Shown here one piece after another: positions 20,791 to 30,579 of a stretch of DNA of 64,000 bases. The stretch lies in NCBI GenBank assembly GCA_018644935.1, contig JABGPL010000006.1:1-64000 (forward strand). Reading direction: 5' to 3'. Within the stretch, counting starts at the first letter, position 1. Each line of letters starts with the position of its first letter. The notes beneath the pieces were generated by a model. That model was not told where the DNA came from and did not search any database. It saw only the letters and a program-made list of their open reading frames with translations. The position numbers and the translations under genes are program-made. The stretch is from Calditrichota bacterium (GTDB lineage Bacteria > Electryoneota > AABM5-125-24 > Hatepunaeales > Hatepunaeaceae).

Positions 20791-21102
20791 TTAATTGTTA
20801 AATAATGTTTTAAGCAGCAGTAAAAGTAAGGTCGCATACAGCGGTGAAAAAAGTGCCCACAAAAGCCTGGTGATATTCTTGCGGAAATTGGTGTTACGGT
20901 CCACCCGAACTAAGATGCCGTCTTTTCCGTTTCCCAAAATAGATTCCTGCAAAGCTTTCAATGCCTTCCAGAGCTCTTTCTGATCGGTTTTACTTCCAGA
21001 ACGAATCTCCCGGATATCTTCTTTGATATCATGCAGATCTGTCTGCACTTGTTCGATCAGGGCAATGTAGGCCTCAACCGGTGGATTATCTTGCTGCTTC
21101 AT
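20791..21102 (-). CDS. Holin/XhlA-like small membrane protein (tentative)
   Basis: Coiled coil QVQTDLHDIKEDIREIRSGSKTDQKELWKALKALQ followed by C-terminal TM segment LLWALFSPLYATLLLLLLKTLF. Confidence 0.5.
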   Translation of the reverse strand: MKQQDNPPVEAYIALIEQVQTDLHDIKEDIREIRSGSKTDQKELWKALKALQESILGNGKDGILVRVDRNTNFRKNITRLLWALFSPLYATLLLLLLKTLFNN

Positions 21103-21126
21103 ATTTTAGTTTCAAGTTTAAAAGCT

Positions 21127-21151
21127 GGGCTCCTGACTAGGCCAGGAGCCC
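21127..21151 (-). terminator. Rho-independent terminator after the tail-fibre gene
   Basis: GGGCTCCTG-actaggc-CAGGAGCCC directly downstream of the stop at 21163. Confidence 0.75.
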
Positions 21152-21162
21152 AAAACCTATTT

Positions 21163-22512
21163 TTACACTTCGATGTAGTCCACAACGACCTTCTGCCCTG
21201 TATTCGGCACAGACAGGAAACTGATGGTCTTACTCGAAACGGTATAATCATCTGTTGGTGTCTGTCTCAAACCACCCAGGAACACTGCCATGAAATTGCC
21301 CGGTGTGTTCGTCAGTACGAAGTCTGTCGTAATACCATCTCCAGCGAAGTATTCCGTCTGCGGAAACTTGATCACACCTTTCTGGCTGGTGCCGGCAGAT
21401 GGTACATCCAACACTTCACTACTGATGTTCAGGGACGATCCGACCTTGACACCACCCTTCGTCGACCCGTTCGCAGTCGGCAATGAGTAGTTATTCGCAT
21501 TTGTGGCCACACCGTCGAGTTTAGACCCATACGCAGAACTCATCAAACCGTTTTGTGAAGAGGTAGCTTCACGAGTGGCTGCAGTCTTCTGACCCGAGGT
21601 CAAGAAGCGAGCATCATCCTCTTTTGCAACATCGTGGAAATTGGTGCCATCCTCGGTGACTTCCCACTTGTCGGAAAGTTCATTAAACTGCATTTTCACG
21701 TTGTCTGCATCACCACGCTCAACCTCGATACCAGAGCGAAGAGTGGTCGGTGGGGTTCCAGTCTGATTCTTATTCAGAACTACAACGTTGTCTTCGATCT
21801 CAAGGTTTGTGGTGTCAATCGAGGTGGTTGTTCCGTTGATGGTCATATCACCGGACACTGTCAAGTCACCGGTTACTGTGCCTCCGGCTTTGTCCAGCTT
21901 GCCATTCCAGGTGGATTTCTCAGAATCAGAGACAAAACGATTGGTTGAATCTTCGGTTATCATCGTCGCGGGATGTGATCCGGGATGGGAATAGTCGTTG
22001 GCATTTGCCTCAACTCCATCCAGCTTGCTCTTGTCTGAAGCCGCCATCAATCCATCCGCTCCACTTGTTGCAACATCAGTCTCAGCCTTGCCGTTCCAAG
22101 TCGATTTCTCGGTATCGGAAACAAAGCGTTTGCTGGTGCTCTCAGTGATCATTGATGCCGCATGACTGCCAGGATGCGAATAGTTGTTGGCACTCGCCTC
22201 AATTCCAGTGAGCTTTGATCGCTCGGTGTCAGTCAGGATCTTCTTCGAGGAAGTCTCTGTAATGACATCGAGGCTGTGGTTTGCTGGATGAGAATAATTG
22301 TTGGCACTATTCTCAACACCATCCAATTTTGATTTGTCCGATGACGACATCAATCCAGGAACGGATTGTGTCGCATTATCTGTATCAGCCTTCGCACTCC
22401 ACCCGGACTTCTCAGCATCGGTTACTAACCGATTAGAGGCATCTTGAGCAATGTTAGCTGGTGCTAACTGATCTTCAACCTGTGTCGACAGGTTAATCTT
22501 GGTTCTTGCCAT
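21163..22512 (-). CDS. Phage tail fibre protein with tandem repeats
   Basis: Repeated units ...LDGVEANANDYSHPGSHPATMITEDSTNRFVSDSEKSTWNGK...; typical fibre composition; late-gene position. Confidence 0.75.
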   Translation of the reverse strand: MARTKINLSTQVEDQLAPANIAQDASNRLVTDAEKSGWSAKADTDNATQSVPGLMSSSDKSKLDGVENSANNYSHPANHSLDVITETSSKKILTDTERSKLTGIEASANNYSHPGSHAASMITESTSKRFVSDTEKSTWNGKAETDVATSGADGLMAASDKSKLDGVEANANDYSHPGSHPATMITEDSTNRFVSDSEKSTWNGKLDKAGGTVTGDLTVSGDMTINGTTTSIDTTNLEIEDNVVVLNKNQTGTPPTTLRSGIEVERGDADNVKMQFNELSDKWEVTEDGTNFHDVAKEDDARFLTSGQKTAATREATSSQNGLMSSAYGSKLDGVATNANNYSLPTANGSTKGGVKVGSSLNISSEVLDVPSAGTSQKGVIKFPQTEYFAGDGITTDFVLTNTPGNFMAVFLGGLRQTPTDDYTVSSKTISFLSVPNTGQKVVVDYIEV

Positions 22513-22524
22513 ATTGTAAATCTC

Positions 22525-22755
22525 CTAAACTTTTTTCAAACTCAATATTTCATTGTAGAATCGCAGGATATCGCTGTTCACAAACTCAAGTTTCAGCTCC
22601 TGCAATCTTTCTTGAGGCACATCTAAATAGAATGCGCGCTTCGAGTTCTGTTTAGTTGGGTTCAGTTTTTCCACTCGGTTCAGTTGGTAACCTTTCACAC
22701 GCAGAAAAGCTGCGAGTGCCAGGTCTTCAGTTCTGTATTTGTTCTGTTCAGGCAA
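22525..22755 (-). CDS. Small phage protein (DUF5659-like, tentative)
   Basis: RTEDLALAAFLRVKGYQLNRVEK...RAFYLDVPQERLQELKLEFVNSDILRFYNEILSLKKV. Confidence 0.5.
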   Translation of the reverse strand: MPEQNKYRTEDLALAAFLRVKGYQLNRVEKLNPTKQNSKRAFYLDVPQERLQELKLEFVNSDILRFYNEILSLKKV

Positions 22756-23113
22756 GGTTATATTCCACCTTTAAAGTTTCGTTTTGCTTTAAGTTGCGGT
22801 AAAACTGAATATGCGTACTATCCAAGACCACATAATCAGCATCTGCTCCTACGCTCTGTTCAAGACCATTCAGCACGACACGGATGTCTGCGAATGGTTG
22901 TTGGGTTTGAAAAATGGAGATCAGTCCATCTATTTGATCCGTCAGGTGTTCAACTACTTTTCCCTGCAATGTATCCAGATCATATATCGCCTGATCCAAT
23001 ATCTCAAGCGCTTCCTGGAAGTCACCAGCATCGTCCAGATGATGAGTCTGGGAGAACTCTACCAATATCTTTCCGGCAACCTGTAGATCGGCATTTATAC
23101 GTTTTATCGCCAC
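22748..23113 (-). CDS. Hypothetical phage tail-region protein
   Basis: 121-aa ORF overlapping its neighbour in the late operon. Confidence 0.5.
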   Translation of the reverse strand: MAIKRINADLQVAGKILVEFSQTHHLDDAGDFQEALEILDQAIYDLDTLQGKVVEHLTDQIDGLISIFQTQQPFADIRVVLNGLEQSVGADADYVVLDSTHIQFYRNLKQNETLKVEYNLA

Positions 23114-23128
23114 ATAAACCTCAGGGTT

Positions 23129-25255
23129 TTACAGTTTTTCAGCATCGATGACGATTACCGTTCCCGTCATCACATCTGCAAATCCGACAATAACATCGTT
23201 GTCGTTAATATCGACCGCAACATCGATGATATTGCCGTCCGCATCACGCACCTGGACGATGTAATTTTGATGTCCCAGGTTGTGGGTGAAAGTCTGCTCA
23301 GTAAGAAGCGGATCGAGATCGAAGATTTGATATGCCTCGCTTTCAATGCCACTGCCCAATATCTGCACTTCCCCAACTTCTGGGAACGGTAGTGTCACAT
23401 TTGCTGCCAGGTCAAACCGTGAGTACTGTTGCCCTTCAGTCAATTGGGAGTTCAATGTCAGCAACTGATCCTCGACCATTGCAGATTGATTCTGACGAAT
23501 CGCGTCGAAGTTTCTGACAGTTTTGTTCAGATTGTCGAGATTACCGGTTAATGTCTGGATAGCTCTGACGACTGCAGCCTGTCCAGCAAATGGGTCGACC
23601 TCAAGCGTGACTTCGGTTGAAACAGCCTCACCGACGACCTGACCACCGATTATAGGTCTGACGGCAAAGAGATAACGATTTCTGATTGGCTTCAAACGAG
23701 AACCTACAATCGGCAAACCAGTGTTCACATTAACGAGCTGGGTGGAGTTACCGGGATTTGCCACAGCCTCGATGAAATCTTCAAGTGTATAAACGTTGAT
23801 TGTCGGGTTTGAAGTCACGGCTGGATGGTGATCGGCATTACTAAAATCGATACTTCCACCTTCGGTGTCACCAACTCGCACCCATCCAAATTCAAACAGA
23901 TCGGCATCTCCCCATCCGTCGATATTGATCACGAAACCCCTACCCTCTGGCATGATTCCGAGACCAAGTGTCGCTTGGATTAGCATCGGCAGAGCAACAC
24001 GAAATGGATAACTGAATGCAACCGGCACACCTTTCCACGCAAATGCTCCGGCACCCATTACGGTGTAAACCGACACCGCCTGCCTCCGGACAGATTGAAC
24101 CTGGAAAATGAAAAATTCACCTAACGGCAACCTGAGCATACAATTCGAAATAACTGGTGATGCATTATGTCGAACCGAACCCTCAACTCGCTGATTTAGA
24201 TCAATCGGCAGCGTCACTATTGGCGGTGGTGACAGATCAGGATCAGTGATGACGGTTGTGTTCGCGTCAACATTTACCGGTATTGCAGTGAAACGATATT
24301 CAGTCACACCGGGATGGATTATCGCTGGATAAGTGGTTGCCGACAATCCTTCAAGATTGCCAAGAACTGTTACAAGTGTGTATCCTGATTCAGTCACTTG
24401 ATTGCCGGTGATCAGGAATTCCTCTCCCGAAACGAAGGTCAGATAATAGCCATCGAGTTGATCTTCGGTGAAGGAATATCCCGGATTATCGATCCGAAAA
24501 GTGTCTGAAGCAACGCTCTCCCCAATAATATCCCGGTAGCCCCAGGCAAAGAAAACTCGACCCATACCGGATGCCCGACCGGTGTTGTTGGATAATTCAG
24601 CACCTTCATATTGAGGTTCTGTTCCCTGCTTCTTCTTGAAATCAGGTTGAATGCTGGTGATCCTGACATTGAGAGGTGGCTTTGGAACAGGGCTCTCGGT
24701 GACAACTTTTAAGCCATCAGGGTATGCCGGATTACCAATACCAACGCGGAACTCATTTTCTTTCGTTCCGGAGTCACTGTTCGGTGCATGGATACGATCA
24801 TCAACTACAAGGCGGATTAATGATCTGCGGTCAATAATTCCAGATGTCGAAACTTCTGCTATCAACAATTCACCATCACCAATATCATCTGTATCCCGCA
24901 CCTCGATCTGGAATCCATCTGCCTGGTATATGTTGTGTTCATCTCCGGTCACAAAATGTTCAACAGGATGCGTAACAGTATTGTGATGAATCAGGAATAC
25001 AAATTGTGATTCCTCCGTCGGTACTACTTCAACATCTTGTGCTTCTTCGATCTCGATCCGTTCACCATTTGCATATCCGACACCGGGTTGAATCCCAAAA
25101 TTCCCGCCCTCCTCAATCAAATCAAGTCCGGCAACAACTCCGTTAGAGAACATCTCACTTTGTCGGTCGAGGATAGCGTCTTCTTTTCCCTCTTGATCGA
25201 ATTCAAGGTCTTGTAATGTCGGTTTGATACCGGAAAAGTATTTTAGTTTTTTCAT
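23129..25255 (-). CDS. Large phage tail/fibre-type structural protein
   Basis: 708 aa; KYFSGIKPTLQDLEFDQEGKEDAILDRQSEMFSNGVVAGLDL N-terminus and beta-rich body, between gpI-like and fibre genes. Confidence 0.6.
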   Translation of the reverse strand: MKKLKYFSGIKPTLQDLEFDQEGKEDAILDRQSEMFSNGVVAGLDLIEEGGNFGIQPGVGYANGERIEIEEAQDVEVVPTEESQFVFLIHHNTVTHPVEHFVTGDEHNIYQADGFQIEVRDTDDIGDGELLIAEVSTSGIIDRRSLIRLVVDDRIHAPNSDSGTKENEFRVGIGNPAYPDGLKVVTESPVPKPPLNVRITSIQPDFKKKQGTEPQYEGAELSNNTGRASGMGRVFFAWGYRDIIGESVASDTFRIDNPGYSFTEDQLDGYYLTFVSGEEFLITGNQVTESGYTLVTVLGNLEGLSATTYPAIIHPGVTEYRFTAIPVNVDANTTVITDPDLSPPPIVTLPIDLNQRVEGSVRHNASPVISNCMLRLPLGEFFIFQVQSVRRQAVSVYTVMGAGAFAWKGVPVAFSYPFRVALPMLIQATLGLGIMPEGRGFVINIDGWGDADLFEFGWVRVGDTEGGSIDFSNADHHPAVTSNPTINVYTLEDFIEAVANPGNSTQLVNVNTGLPIVGSRLKPIRNRYLFAVRPIIGGQVVGEAVSTEVTLEVDPFAGQAAVVRAIQTLTGNLDNLNKTVRNFDAIRQNQSAMVEDQLLTLNSQLTEGQQYSRFDLAANVTLPFPEVGEVQILGSGIESEAYQIFDLDPLLTEQTFTHNLGHQNYIVQVRDADGNIIDVAVDINDNDVIVGFADVMTGTVIVIDAEKL

Positions 25256-25256
25256 A

Positions 25257-25967
25257 TCAAATCACAGGAGCTTGGATTTCTGTAAAGTGAACAACAGCTC
25301 GGGTGTGCGCCGGTTTATGAGCGTTTATTGCTTCGAAGATGACCTCCTCATCAATTTCTGTCCCTTGCTGATATGAGATGTGAATCCAGAAATGGAACGA
25401 AAGCGACAGATCGGATGCTGAATATAGTCTCGTCTGCCGATAAGCTTCATACAGATCAACATCATCATTGGAGAAGACATGTGAGATATTAACTTCAGTT
25501 TCTGCGGATTGGTCGGCGCTGCTGAAAATAATCCATGACTGATCGTCAGCGTAATACTCGACAATCTGCTCGCAGGTTAATCCGAACGGCTCCTCGACCA
25601 AGTATTTCATTCCTGCCTTAGTGCCGAGGAACTGGTTGCGATATGCAAGCGTGGATAATCTTTCAAGCAAATCAACATCACCCTCACCATGTAGACGCAT
25701 GATGCCTCTGTCAAAAGCATGTATGTCAAGATCAGCAGTTCTCATCTCAGAGAGGTAATAGGGATCAGTTTCATCTCGAACGAGAAAATATCGACGCAGT
25801 CGAGCCATCAGAATGACGGTCTTCAGCAAATCTAATCCCGTTCCGATGGTTTCTAAAACACCGAACAGTGTTGATTCGTGCTTTTCCTTACGTTTGCGAA
25901 CGGCTGGCAGAAGCCACCAAAGATAGTCTGCGATCTTACTCAATATTGAAAGTCTCCTTGTTGACAT
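25257..25967 (-). CDS. Phage tail protein I-like (baseplate)
   Basis: 236 aa immediately downstream of the baseplate J gene with overlap; position and composition match P2 gpI-type proteins. Confidence 0.5.
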   Translation of the reverse strand: MSTRRLSILSKIADYLWWLLPAVRKRKEKHESTLFGVLETIGTGLDLLKTVILMARLRRYFLVRDETDPYYLSEMRTADLDIHAFDRGIMRLHGEGDVDLLERLSTLAYRNQFLGTKAGMKYLVEEPFGLTCEQIVEYYADDQSWIIFSSADQSAETEVNISHVFSNDDVDLYEAYRQTRLYSASDLSLSFHFWIHISYQQGTEIDEEVIFEAINAHKPAHTRAVVHFTEIQAPVI

Positions 25968-27126
25968 CTAAAATCTGTGCATTTACAGCCGCTTCGTCTC
26001 CAGAACCTCCCTCGATACTCGCATCCTGATAAACTCTGCCCTTTATGCGGTGAGCAATTGTAATCTGGTCGAATAACAGGAACTGATCGACCTGTACGTG
26101 AATATCTTGTTCTGGTGTATTAACCTTCAGGTTGTACACACCGGGGACATCCATGATCTCATTGATCAGTCTGGCAATTATCAATCCCTCACCCAATTGA
26201 AGATGACTGGAATAATTATCAATCGCTTCTCTCACTCCGGTTTCAACTATTTCTTGTGCGGCATCTGCATAACGGATTACCTCCAGATCGATATCAATCG
26301 TCTGGATATCTGGTGCAAGGATTCGCACGTCTGCTGTCAATGGTTTACGAGCTTTGATGTATTGGTGAACTTCATTAATCAGCTCAGCCGTCGGTGCTCC
26401 GTTTTCTCCCAGGATCACAACTCCGACTGTACCCGGACCGAAGGGAAAATCATCCAACACTGATGCAGCAATTACTCCTGGCACCGACAATGCCCAATTA
26501 CGATATGCACCTCGTGTCCCACCCAATCCGAGAGTTTCCCACTTGGTAATAGCACGTTCCCGAAGTTGATCATCAGATTCAGGATCACTGCCTTCATGGA
26601 TTAAGAAGCCAACATCGTTGGTCACAGCATGAATTCCCGTCACTCGTGTGACCATCCTCGTTATCGTATCCTGTCCGACATTCCAGGGAGTACCAGGCAA
26701 CTCCGCTTCTGCGACCACCTGAACACTGGTATGCCCTTCTTCAAGTACAGTTTCTTCGGTTGTGATAAACCGATAGTCATTGCCACCTGAGTCCTTCTGT
26801 GATTTGCAGATGGTGCCAGTTGGAATGGTGATATTCTGCGCTGCGTGTGAATTGCAGGTGAATGTCAGAAACACTCTGGTCTTTATGGCCACTTTGCGAG
26901 AAATTCCCATTTCCCGAACCTTCAGGTCCAACCAGGAACCGGTAGCTGTCTGCACGAACGACTGCTGCATCACTGTTTTTACCAACCCATATGTATCAGC
27001 AATAACCTTGGCAATCACTTCCAACAGACCACGAATGGCAGCTGATGGATTCAGGTTGGTGAATGGAGTGCGAACCACTAGCTCAGACATCAGATCATCT
27101 AATATTTCAGAAAGTGATTTGATCAC
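25936..27126 (-). CDS. Baseplate J-like protein
   Basis: LNPSAAIRGLLEVIAKVIADTYGLVKTVMQQSFVQTATGSWLDLKVREMGISRK; NITIPTGTIC; GSDPESDDQLRERAITKWETLGLGGTRGAYRNWALSVPGV. Confidence 0.85.
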   Translation of the reverse strand: MIKSLSEILDDLMSELVVRTPFTNLNPSAAIRGLLEVIAKVIADTYGLVKTVMQQSFVQTATGSWLDLKVREMGISRKVAIKTRVFLTFTCNSHAAQNITIPTGTICKSQKDSGGNDYRFITTEETVLEEGHTSVQVVAEAELPGTPWNVGQDTITRMVTRVTGIHAVTNDVGFLIHEGSDPESDDQLRERAITKWETLGLGGTRGAYRNWALSVPGVIAASVLDDFPFGPGTVGVVILGENGAPTAELINEVHQYIKARKPLTADVRILAPDIQTIDIDLEVIRYADAAQEIVETGVREAIDNYSSHLQLGEGLIIARLINEIMDVPGVYNLKVNTPEQDIHVQVDQFLLFDQITIAHRIKGRVYQDASIEGGSGDEAAVNAQILDVNKETFNIE

Positions 27127-27539
27127 TCAACGTCCAAAATGTCTGTCACTCCAAAGCCCCATATTACCGATGCGGGATTAATACCGTTTACTGGACTAAA
27201 ATTAATTTCAAACCTCTTCTCTTCTGTGTTGAACACCAAGGGCTTTATGGAAATCGATTTATCCTCGATGCGAGGTTCAGCTTCCAAAGCATAACGAATA
27301 TATCTTGTTGCCAATGCTCGATTCAGGGGTGTATCCGGCGCGCCAAGCAGTTTACCAATACCACATCCCCAACTGCCATGAGCAAACAAGTCTCCCGGTA
27401 AAGTCTCAAGTCGATCCCGGACATCCTGCAATAGACAGTCACGTCCAGAGACACACAGCAAATCTCCTGTCAACCCTACCGCCAAATCGCCATCCAAATC
27501 AAACAGAATATCCATACCGAGGTAGTCTTCTCGCATCAC
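27123..27539 (-). CDS. GpW/gp25-like baseplate wedge protein
   Basis: DILFDLDGDLAVGLTGDLLCVSGRDCLLQDVRDRLETLPGDLFAHGSWGCGIGKLLG, adjacent to baseplate J. Confidence 0.65.
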   Translation of the reverse strand: MMREDYLGMDILFDLDGDLAVGLTGDLLCVSGRDCLLQDVRDRLETLPGDLFAHGSWGCGIGKLLGAPDTPLNRALATRYIRYALEAEPRIEDKSISIKPLVFNTEEKRFEINFSPVNGINPASVIWGFGVTDILDVE

Positions 27540-27742
27540 TTGACCTCGCAGTCGATTGGAGAAGGATTGGGAACTCCAACTGCCGGAGATCCACTGCCCC
27601 CGGATACTTTCGTAATCACCTGGGACATAGGTACCTTGACCTCCAGATTATCAACAATCGCCTTTGCCAGTTTTTCGCAGAACTCGTCGATATTGTCGAT
27701 GTTCTGGATTGCTGATTTTATCACTTCACCGGTTAATGGCAT
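27536..27742 (-). CDS. Small hypothetical phage protein
   Basis: 68-aa ORF overlapping its neighbour by 4 nt. Confidence 0.45.
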   Translation of the reverse strand: MPLTGEVIKSAIQNIDNIDEFCEKLAKAIVDNLEVKVPMSQVITKVSGGSGSPAVGVPNPSPIDCEVK

Positions 27743-27754
27743 CGCAGTTATCCT

Positions 27755-28300
27755 TTATTTCTTTGCTTTAACTGTTGCCGAACATGGAATTGGAGCACCG
27801 GTGACAAAACATGCAGGCAACGTTCCCTTAGGACCTCCGGTGATGACTCCCGCTCCACTTTCACCCAGATCTATTTTGCCACTCGCTTTCACCTTACAGT
27901 TCAAACAAGTAATCTCAATGTCCTTATCAGTTTCCATTTCAATCTTCCCCTGGCCATCAATCTTAATTCTTGCATTTTCCGCTTCGATCAATAACACTCC
28001 ATCTGGTCCCTGGTCGGGAATGAAGCCCTGTATGTATGGTCGTGTGTGGTTTCCATTTTCAAATCCAACCATCACATTGTCATCTACTTTCGGTAGAACC
28101 ACAATACGAGCCGAATCCGTCGCCCAGATTGAAAGAATCCTGCACCTGGGCAAGAGCGACATTGAGGAATCAACTGGCTGTACATCACAGGCGTATTCCG
28201 GGACATTTACTTCGACGACCTTGCCTTCGACCGGAAAACGCATATAGCTAGACAGATCAGGTCTGATCATCTCGATGATCTTCTTAAGCCTATCCAGCAT
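27755..28300 (-). CDS. Baseplate assembly protein V-like (spike region)
   Basis: PVEGKVVEVNVPEYACDVQPVDSS...RIVVLPKVDDNVMVGFENGNHTRPYIQGF...IEMETDKDIEITCLNCKVKASGKIDLG. Confidence 0.65.
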   Translation of the reverse strand: MLDRLKKIIEMIRPDLSSYMRFPVEGKVVEVNVPEYACDVQPVDSSMSLLPRCRILSIWATDSARIVVLPKVDDNVMVGFENGNHTRPYIQGFIPDQGPDGVLLIEAENARIKIDGQGKIEMETDKDIEITCLNCKVKASGKIDLGESGAGVITGGPKGTLPACFVTGAPIPCSATVKAKK

Positions 28301-29063
28301 GCTCGTACCAGATTCTTGTTCTGCCCCCGCCTTCCCATAAGTACTCTACCTTCACTACAAACATCTTTTCACCTTCGACTTCAATGATCTCGCTGTGTCT
28401 AACCGGCGTTACCAGTGTTTCCAGAAACTCCACACCATCCGGACAGACCTCTTGCCTGATGATATTGTATCCTAATCTGAAGGCACATTGTGCCTCGCCT
28501 GAAATTTCCTTCTTGCCCCAGTGAAGAATCCCTTCCCGGATGTAATCGTAGTATTGTTCTCTCGATTCCGTTTTTACGATTTCGGTAATTGTATCCAAAC
28601 TCTCCCGAAGTGTCTGGTTGAATAATGGGAGTCTGTCGATTTCTACAGCACACTCCTCAATCTCGAGTCCCAATCCAGTACCCGCCATGACCGCCCGAAT
28701 AATACCTGAAGCAGTTTCGTCCTCAAACGTTTTCTGAATCCGTTTGCTGTTCAGGATCGCGTTATAATCGATACCACGAATAACAACCGGATCATCAACT
28801 CCTATTGACCTGACCACCCCCCTGAATATCTCAACCATTTCTTGACCGACATATCCCCATTTGATAAACAGTTGATCACCTCTTTTGACGGAACCTGTGA
28901 TGATTCTGTTATAATCAGCAAGTTCCAGAACAACGGTTTCGGCTTTTTCCAAAAGACTCGATGACACATCAAAACGTGCAACAATCGGCGTAACCGGAGT
29001 TCCGGCAAGGGTCACATCAATCACCGGACTTGTATGATAAGCTGATTCATCCCAAACCACCAT
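28290..29063 (-). CDS. Late control protein D / tail hub-like protein
   Basis: 257 aa; VARFDVSSSLLEKAETVVLELADYNRIITGSVKRGDQLFIKWGYVGQEMVEIFRGVVRSIG, next to the spike gene. Confidence 0.6.
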   Translation of the reverse strand: MVVWDESAYHTSPVIDVTLAGTPVTPIVARFDVSSSLLEKAETVVLELADYNRIITGSVKRGDQLFIKWGYVGQEMVEIFRGVVRSIGVDDPVVIRGIDYNAILNSKRIQKTFEDETASGIIRAVMAGTGLGLEIEECAVEIDRLPLFNQTLRESLDTITEIVKTESREQYYDYIREGILHWGKKEISGEAQCAFRLGYNIIRQEVCPDGVEFLETLVTPVRHSEIIEVEGEKMFVVKVEYLWEGGGRTRIWYEHAG

Positions 29064-29217
29064 AAGTCTTAATAAACCTCACATTTACATGATCGTAAAA
29101 CATTAATTAATAATGCATTAACCATAAAAACTGACTTGACTTCCGTGGGTACCGACTGCACTTTGTGTGTGACATTTAAATCATTACATAACAACAACAA
29201 AGGAGCAAATCAGTTCA

Positions 29218-30132
29218 ATGGTAACCATGCAAGAACAAAAATTTGGCGTTGAAATCGAGCTCGCCGGAGTGCCCCGCCGCAGGATCGCTGATGCCGTCGC
29301 TGAAGGCACAGGAGGACGAGTCACCGCCACTCACCAATCGGGATATGACGCCACAATCGTCACAGACCCTGAAGGTCGAGAATGGAAGATCATGAATGAT
29401 ACTTCCATCGCCATTATCAACGGCCATAAAGGCTCAGAAATAGTGACACCAATATTGACTTACACCGATATTTCAACACTGCAAAATGTGGTGCGCAAGG
29501 TGCGAGAAGTCAGGGCAATTGCACATACACCAAGTTGCTCTGTCCACATCCACATTGATTCAGCCCCGCATAATCCAAAATCACTTTCAATCCTCGCCAA
29601 GATGGTCTATAAGAACGAAGACCTTATCTTCGATGCTCTGAAGGTTCACCCCGAACGACGTCGCAGATATACGCGACCGATGGATGAAGAATTCATCGGC
29701 AAGGTTGTCAAGCGCAGACCACAGACGAAACAAAAGCTCAACGAGATGTGGTTTGGGCAATATCTGGAACACCCAACTCGCTACGATAGCCGCCGCTATA
29801 AAGGATTGAATTTTAACAACTTATTCAGATCCATAGGAACTCTCGAACTGCGATATTTTAACATGCATGGTGGTAAACTCCATGCCGGAAAAATCAAAGC
29901 TTACATCCAATTCTGTCTCGCTTTATCTGCCAGAGCACTGAATGCCCGTTCAGCCAGCCACCGGAAAATCCAGACCGACAATCCAAAGTTCAACTTCCGA
30001 GTCTGGCTGGTATCGACACTCGGCATGAAGGGTGAGGAATTCAAGACCGCCAGATATCATTTGACTCGCTACTTACCCGGAAACAGTGCATGGCGCCACG
30101 GACCTCCAACTTCAACGGGCACAACATCATGA
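29218..30132 (+). CDS. Putative amidoligase (phage/COOH-NH2 ligase-type)
   Basis: QKFGVEIELAGVPRRRIADAVAEGTGG...WKIMNDTSI...GSEIVTPILTYTDISTLQNVVRKVR...SCSVHIHIDSAP; FGVEIE..., SEIVTP... and HIHID motifs of the family. Confidence 0.85.
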   Translation: MVTMQEQKFGVEIELAGVPRRRIADAVAEGTGGRVTATHQSGYDATIVTDPEGREWKIMNDTSIAIINGHKGSEIVTPILTYTDISTLQNVVRKVREVRAIAHTPSCSVHIHIDSAPHNPKSLSILAKMVYKNEDLIFDALKVHPERRRRYTRPMDEEFIGKVVKRRPQTKQKLNEMWFGQYLEHPTRYDSRRYKGLNFNNLFRSIGTLELRYFNMHGGKLHAGKIKAYIQFCLALSARALNARSASHRKIQTDNPKFNFRVWLVSTLGMKGEEFKTARYHLTRYLPGNSAWRHGPPTSTGTTS

Positions 30133-30578
30133 AATCAGAGACCATCATATACTTCGCATACGGCGCGAATTTAAATAAACACGGAATGGACAATCGCTGC
30201 CTGGGTAACAAACCCCTCTGTCGAGCAATACTCAAGAATTACCGATTGGTATTCAAGAATGTCGCCGATATCGAAGAAGCAACAAATCACTACGTACAAG
30301 GCGCATTGTATGAGATTAACCGGGATCATTTAGTATCCCTCGACCGCTTTGAAGGATACCCCAGGCTTTACACCCGTACAATCGTCCCCGTTTTCACCGA
30401 GCATGGCAAGGAGATATATGCGGTCGTCTACAAGATGACCACTCGCAACCAATACTCCAGACCTCATCAGGGATACCTGAACATCATCATTTCAGGCTGC
30501 CGACAATGGCAACTGCCTGAAGAATATATTCAGTACATAATCACAAGAGCCAATGAACCAAATTTTGGAGAAACATAA
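30129..30578 (+). CDS. Gamma-glutamylcyclotransferase (GGCT/AIG2-like)
   Basis: IIYFAYGANLNKHGMDNRC...ALYEINRDHLVSLDRFEGYPRLYTRTIVPV; start overlaps the amidoligase stop (ATGA). Confidence 0.85.
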   Translation: MKSETIIYFAYGANLNKHGMDNRCLGNKPLCRAILKNYRLVFKNVADIEEATNHYVQGALYEINRDHLVSLDRFEGYPRLYTRTIVPVFTEHGKEIYAVVYKMTTRNQYSRPHQGYLNIIISGCRQWQLPEEYIQYIITRANEPNFGET

Positions 30579-30579
30579 A

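Noticed and set aside
21900-22400. Regular repeats that might suggest a CRISPR array
   Set aside because: They lie in frame inside the tail-fibre ORF and encode repeated protein modules; no spacer structure.
22684-23151. 155-aa plus-strand ORF
   Set aside because: Antisense to two collinear phage genes; no motifs.
21163-25255. Diversity-generating retroelement affecting fibre genes
   Set aside because: No reverse transcriptase ORF or VR/TR pair was recognised in the window.
29101-29217. TTGACT...CACTTT promoter-like boxes upstream of the amidoligase
   Set aside because: Plausible but weak match; not enough to call a promoter from sequence alone.
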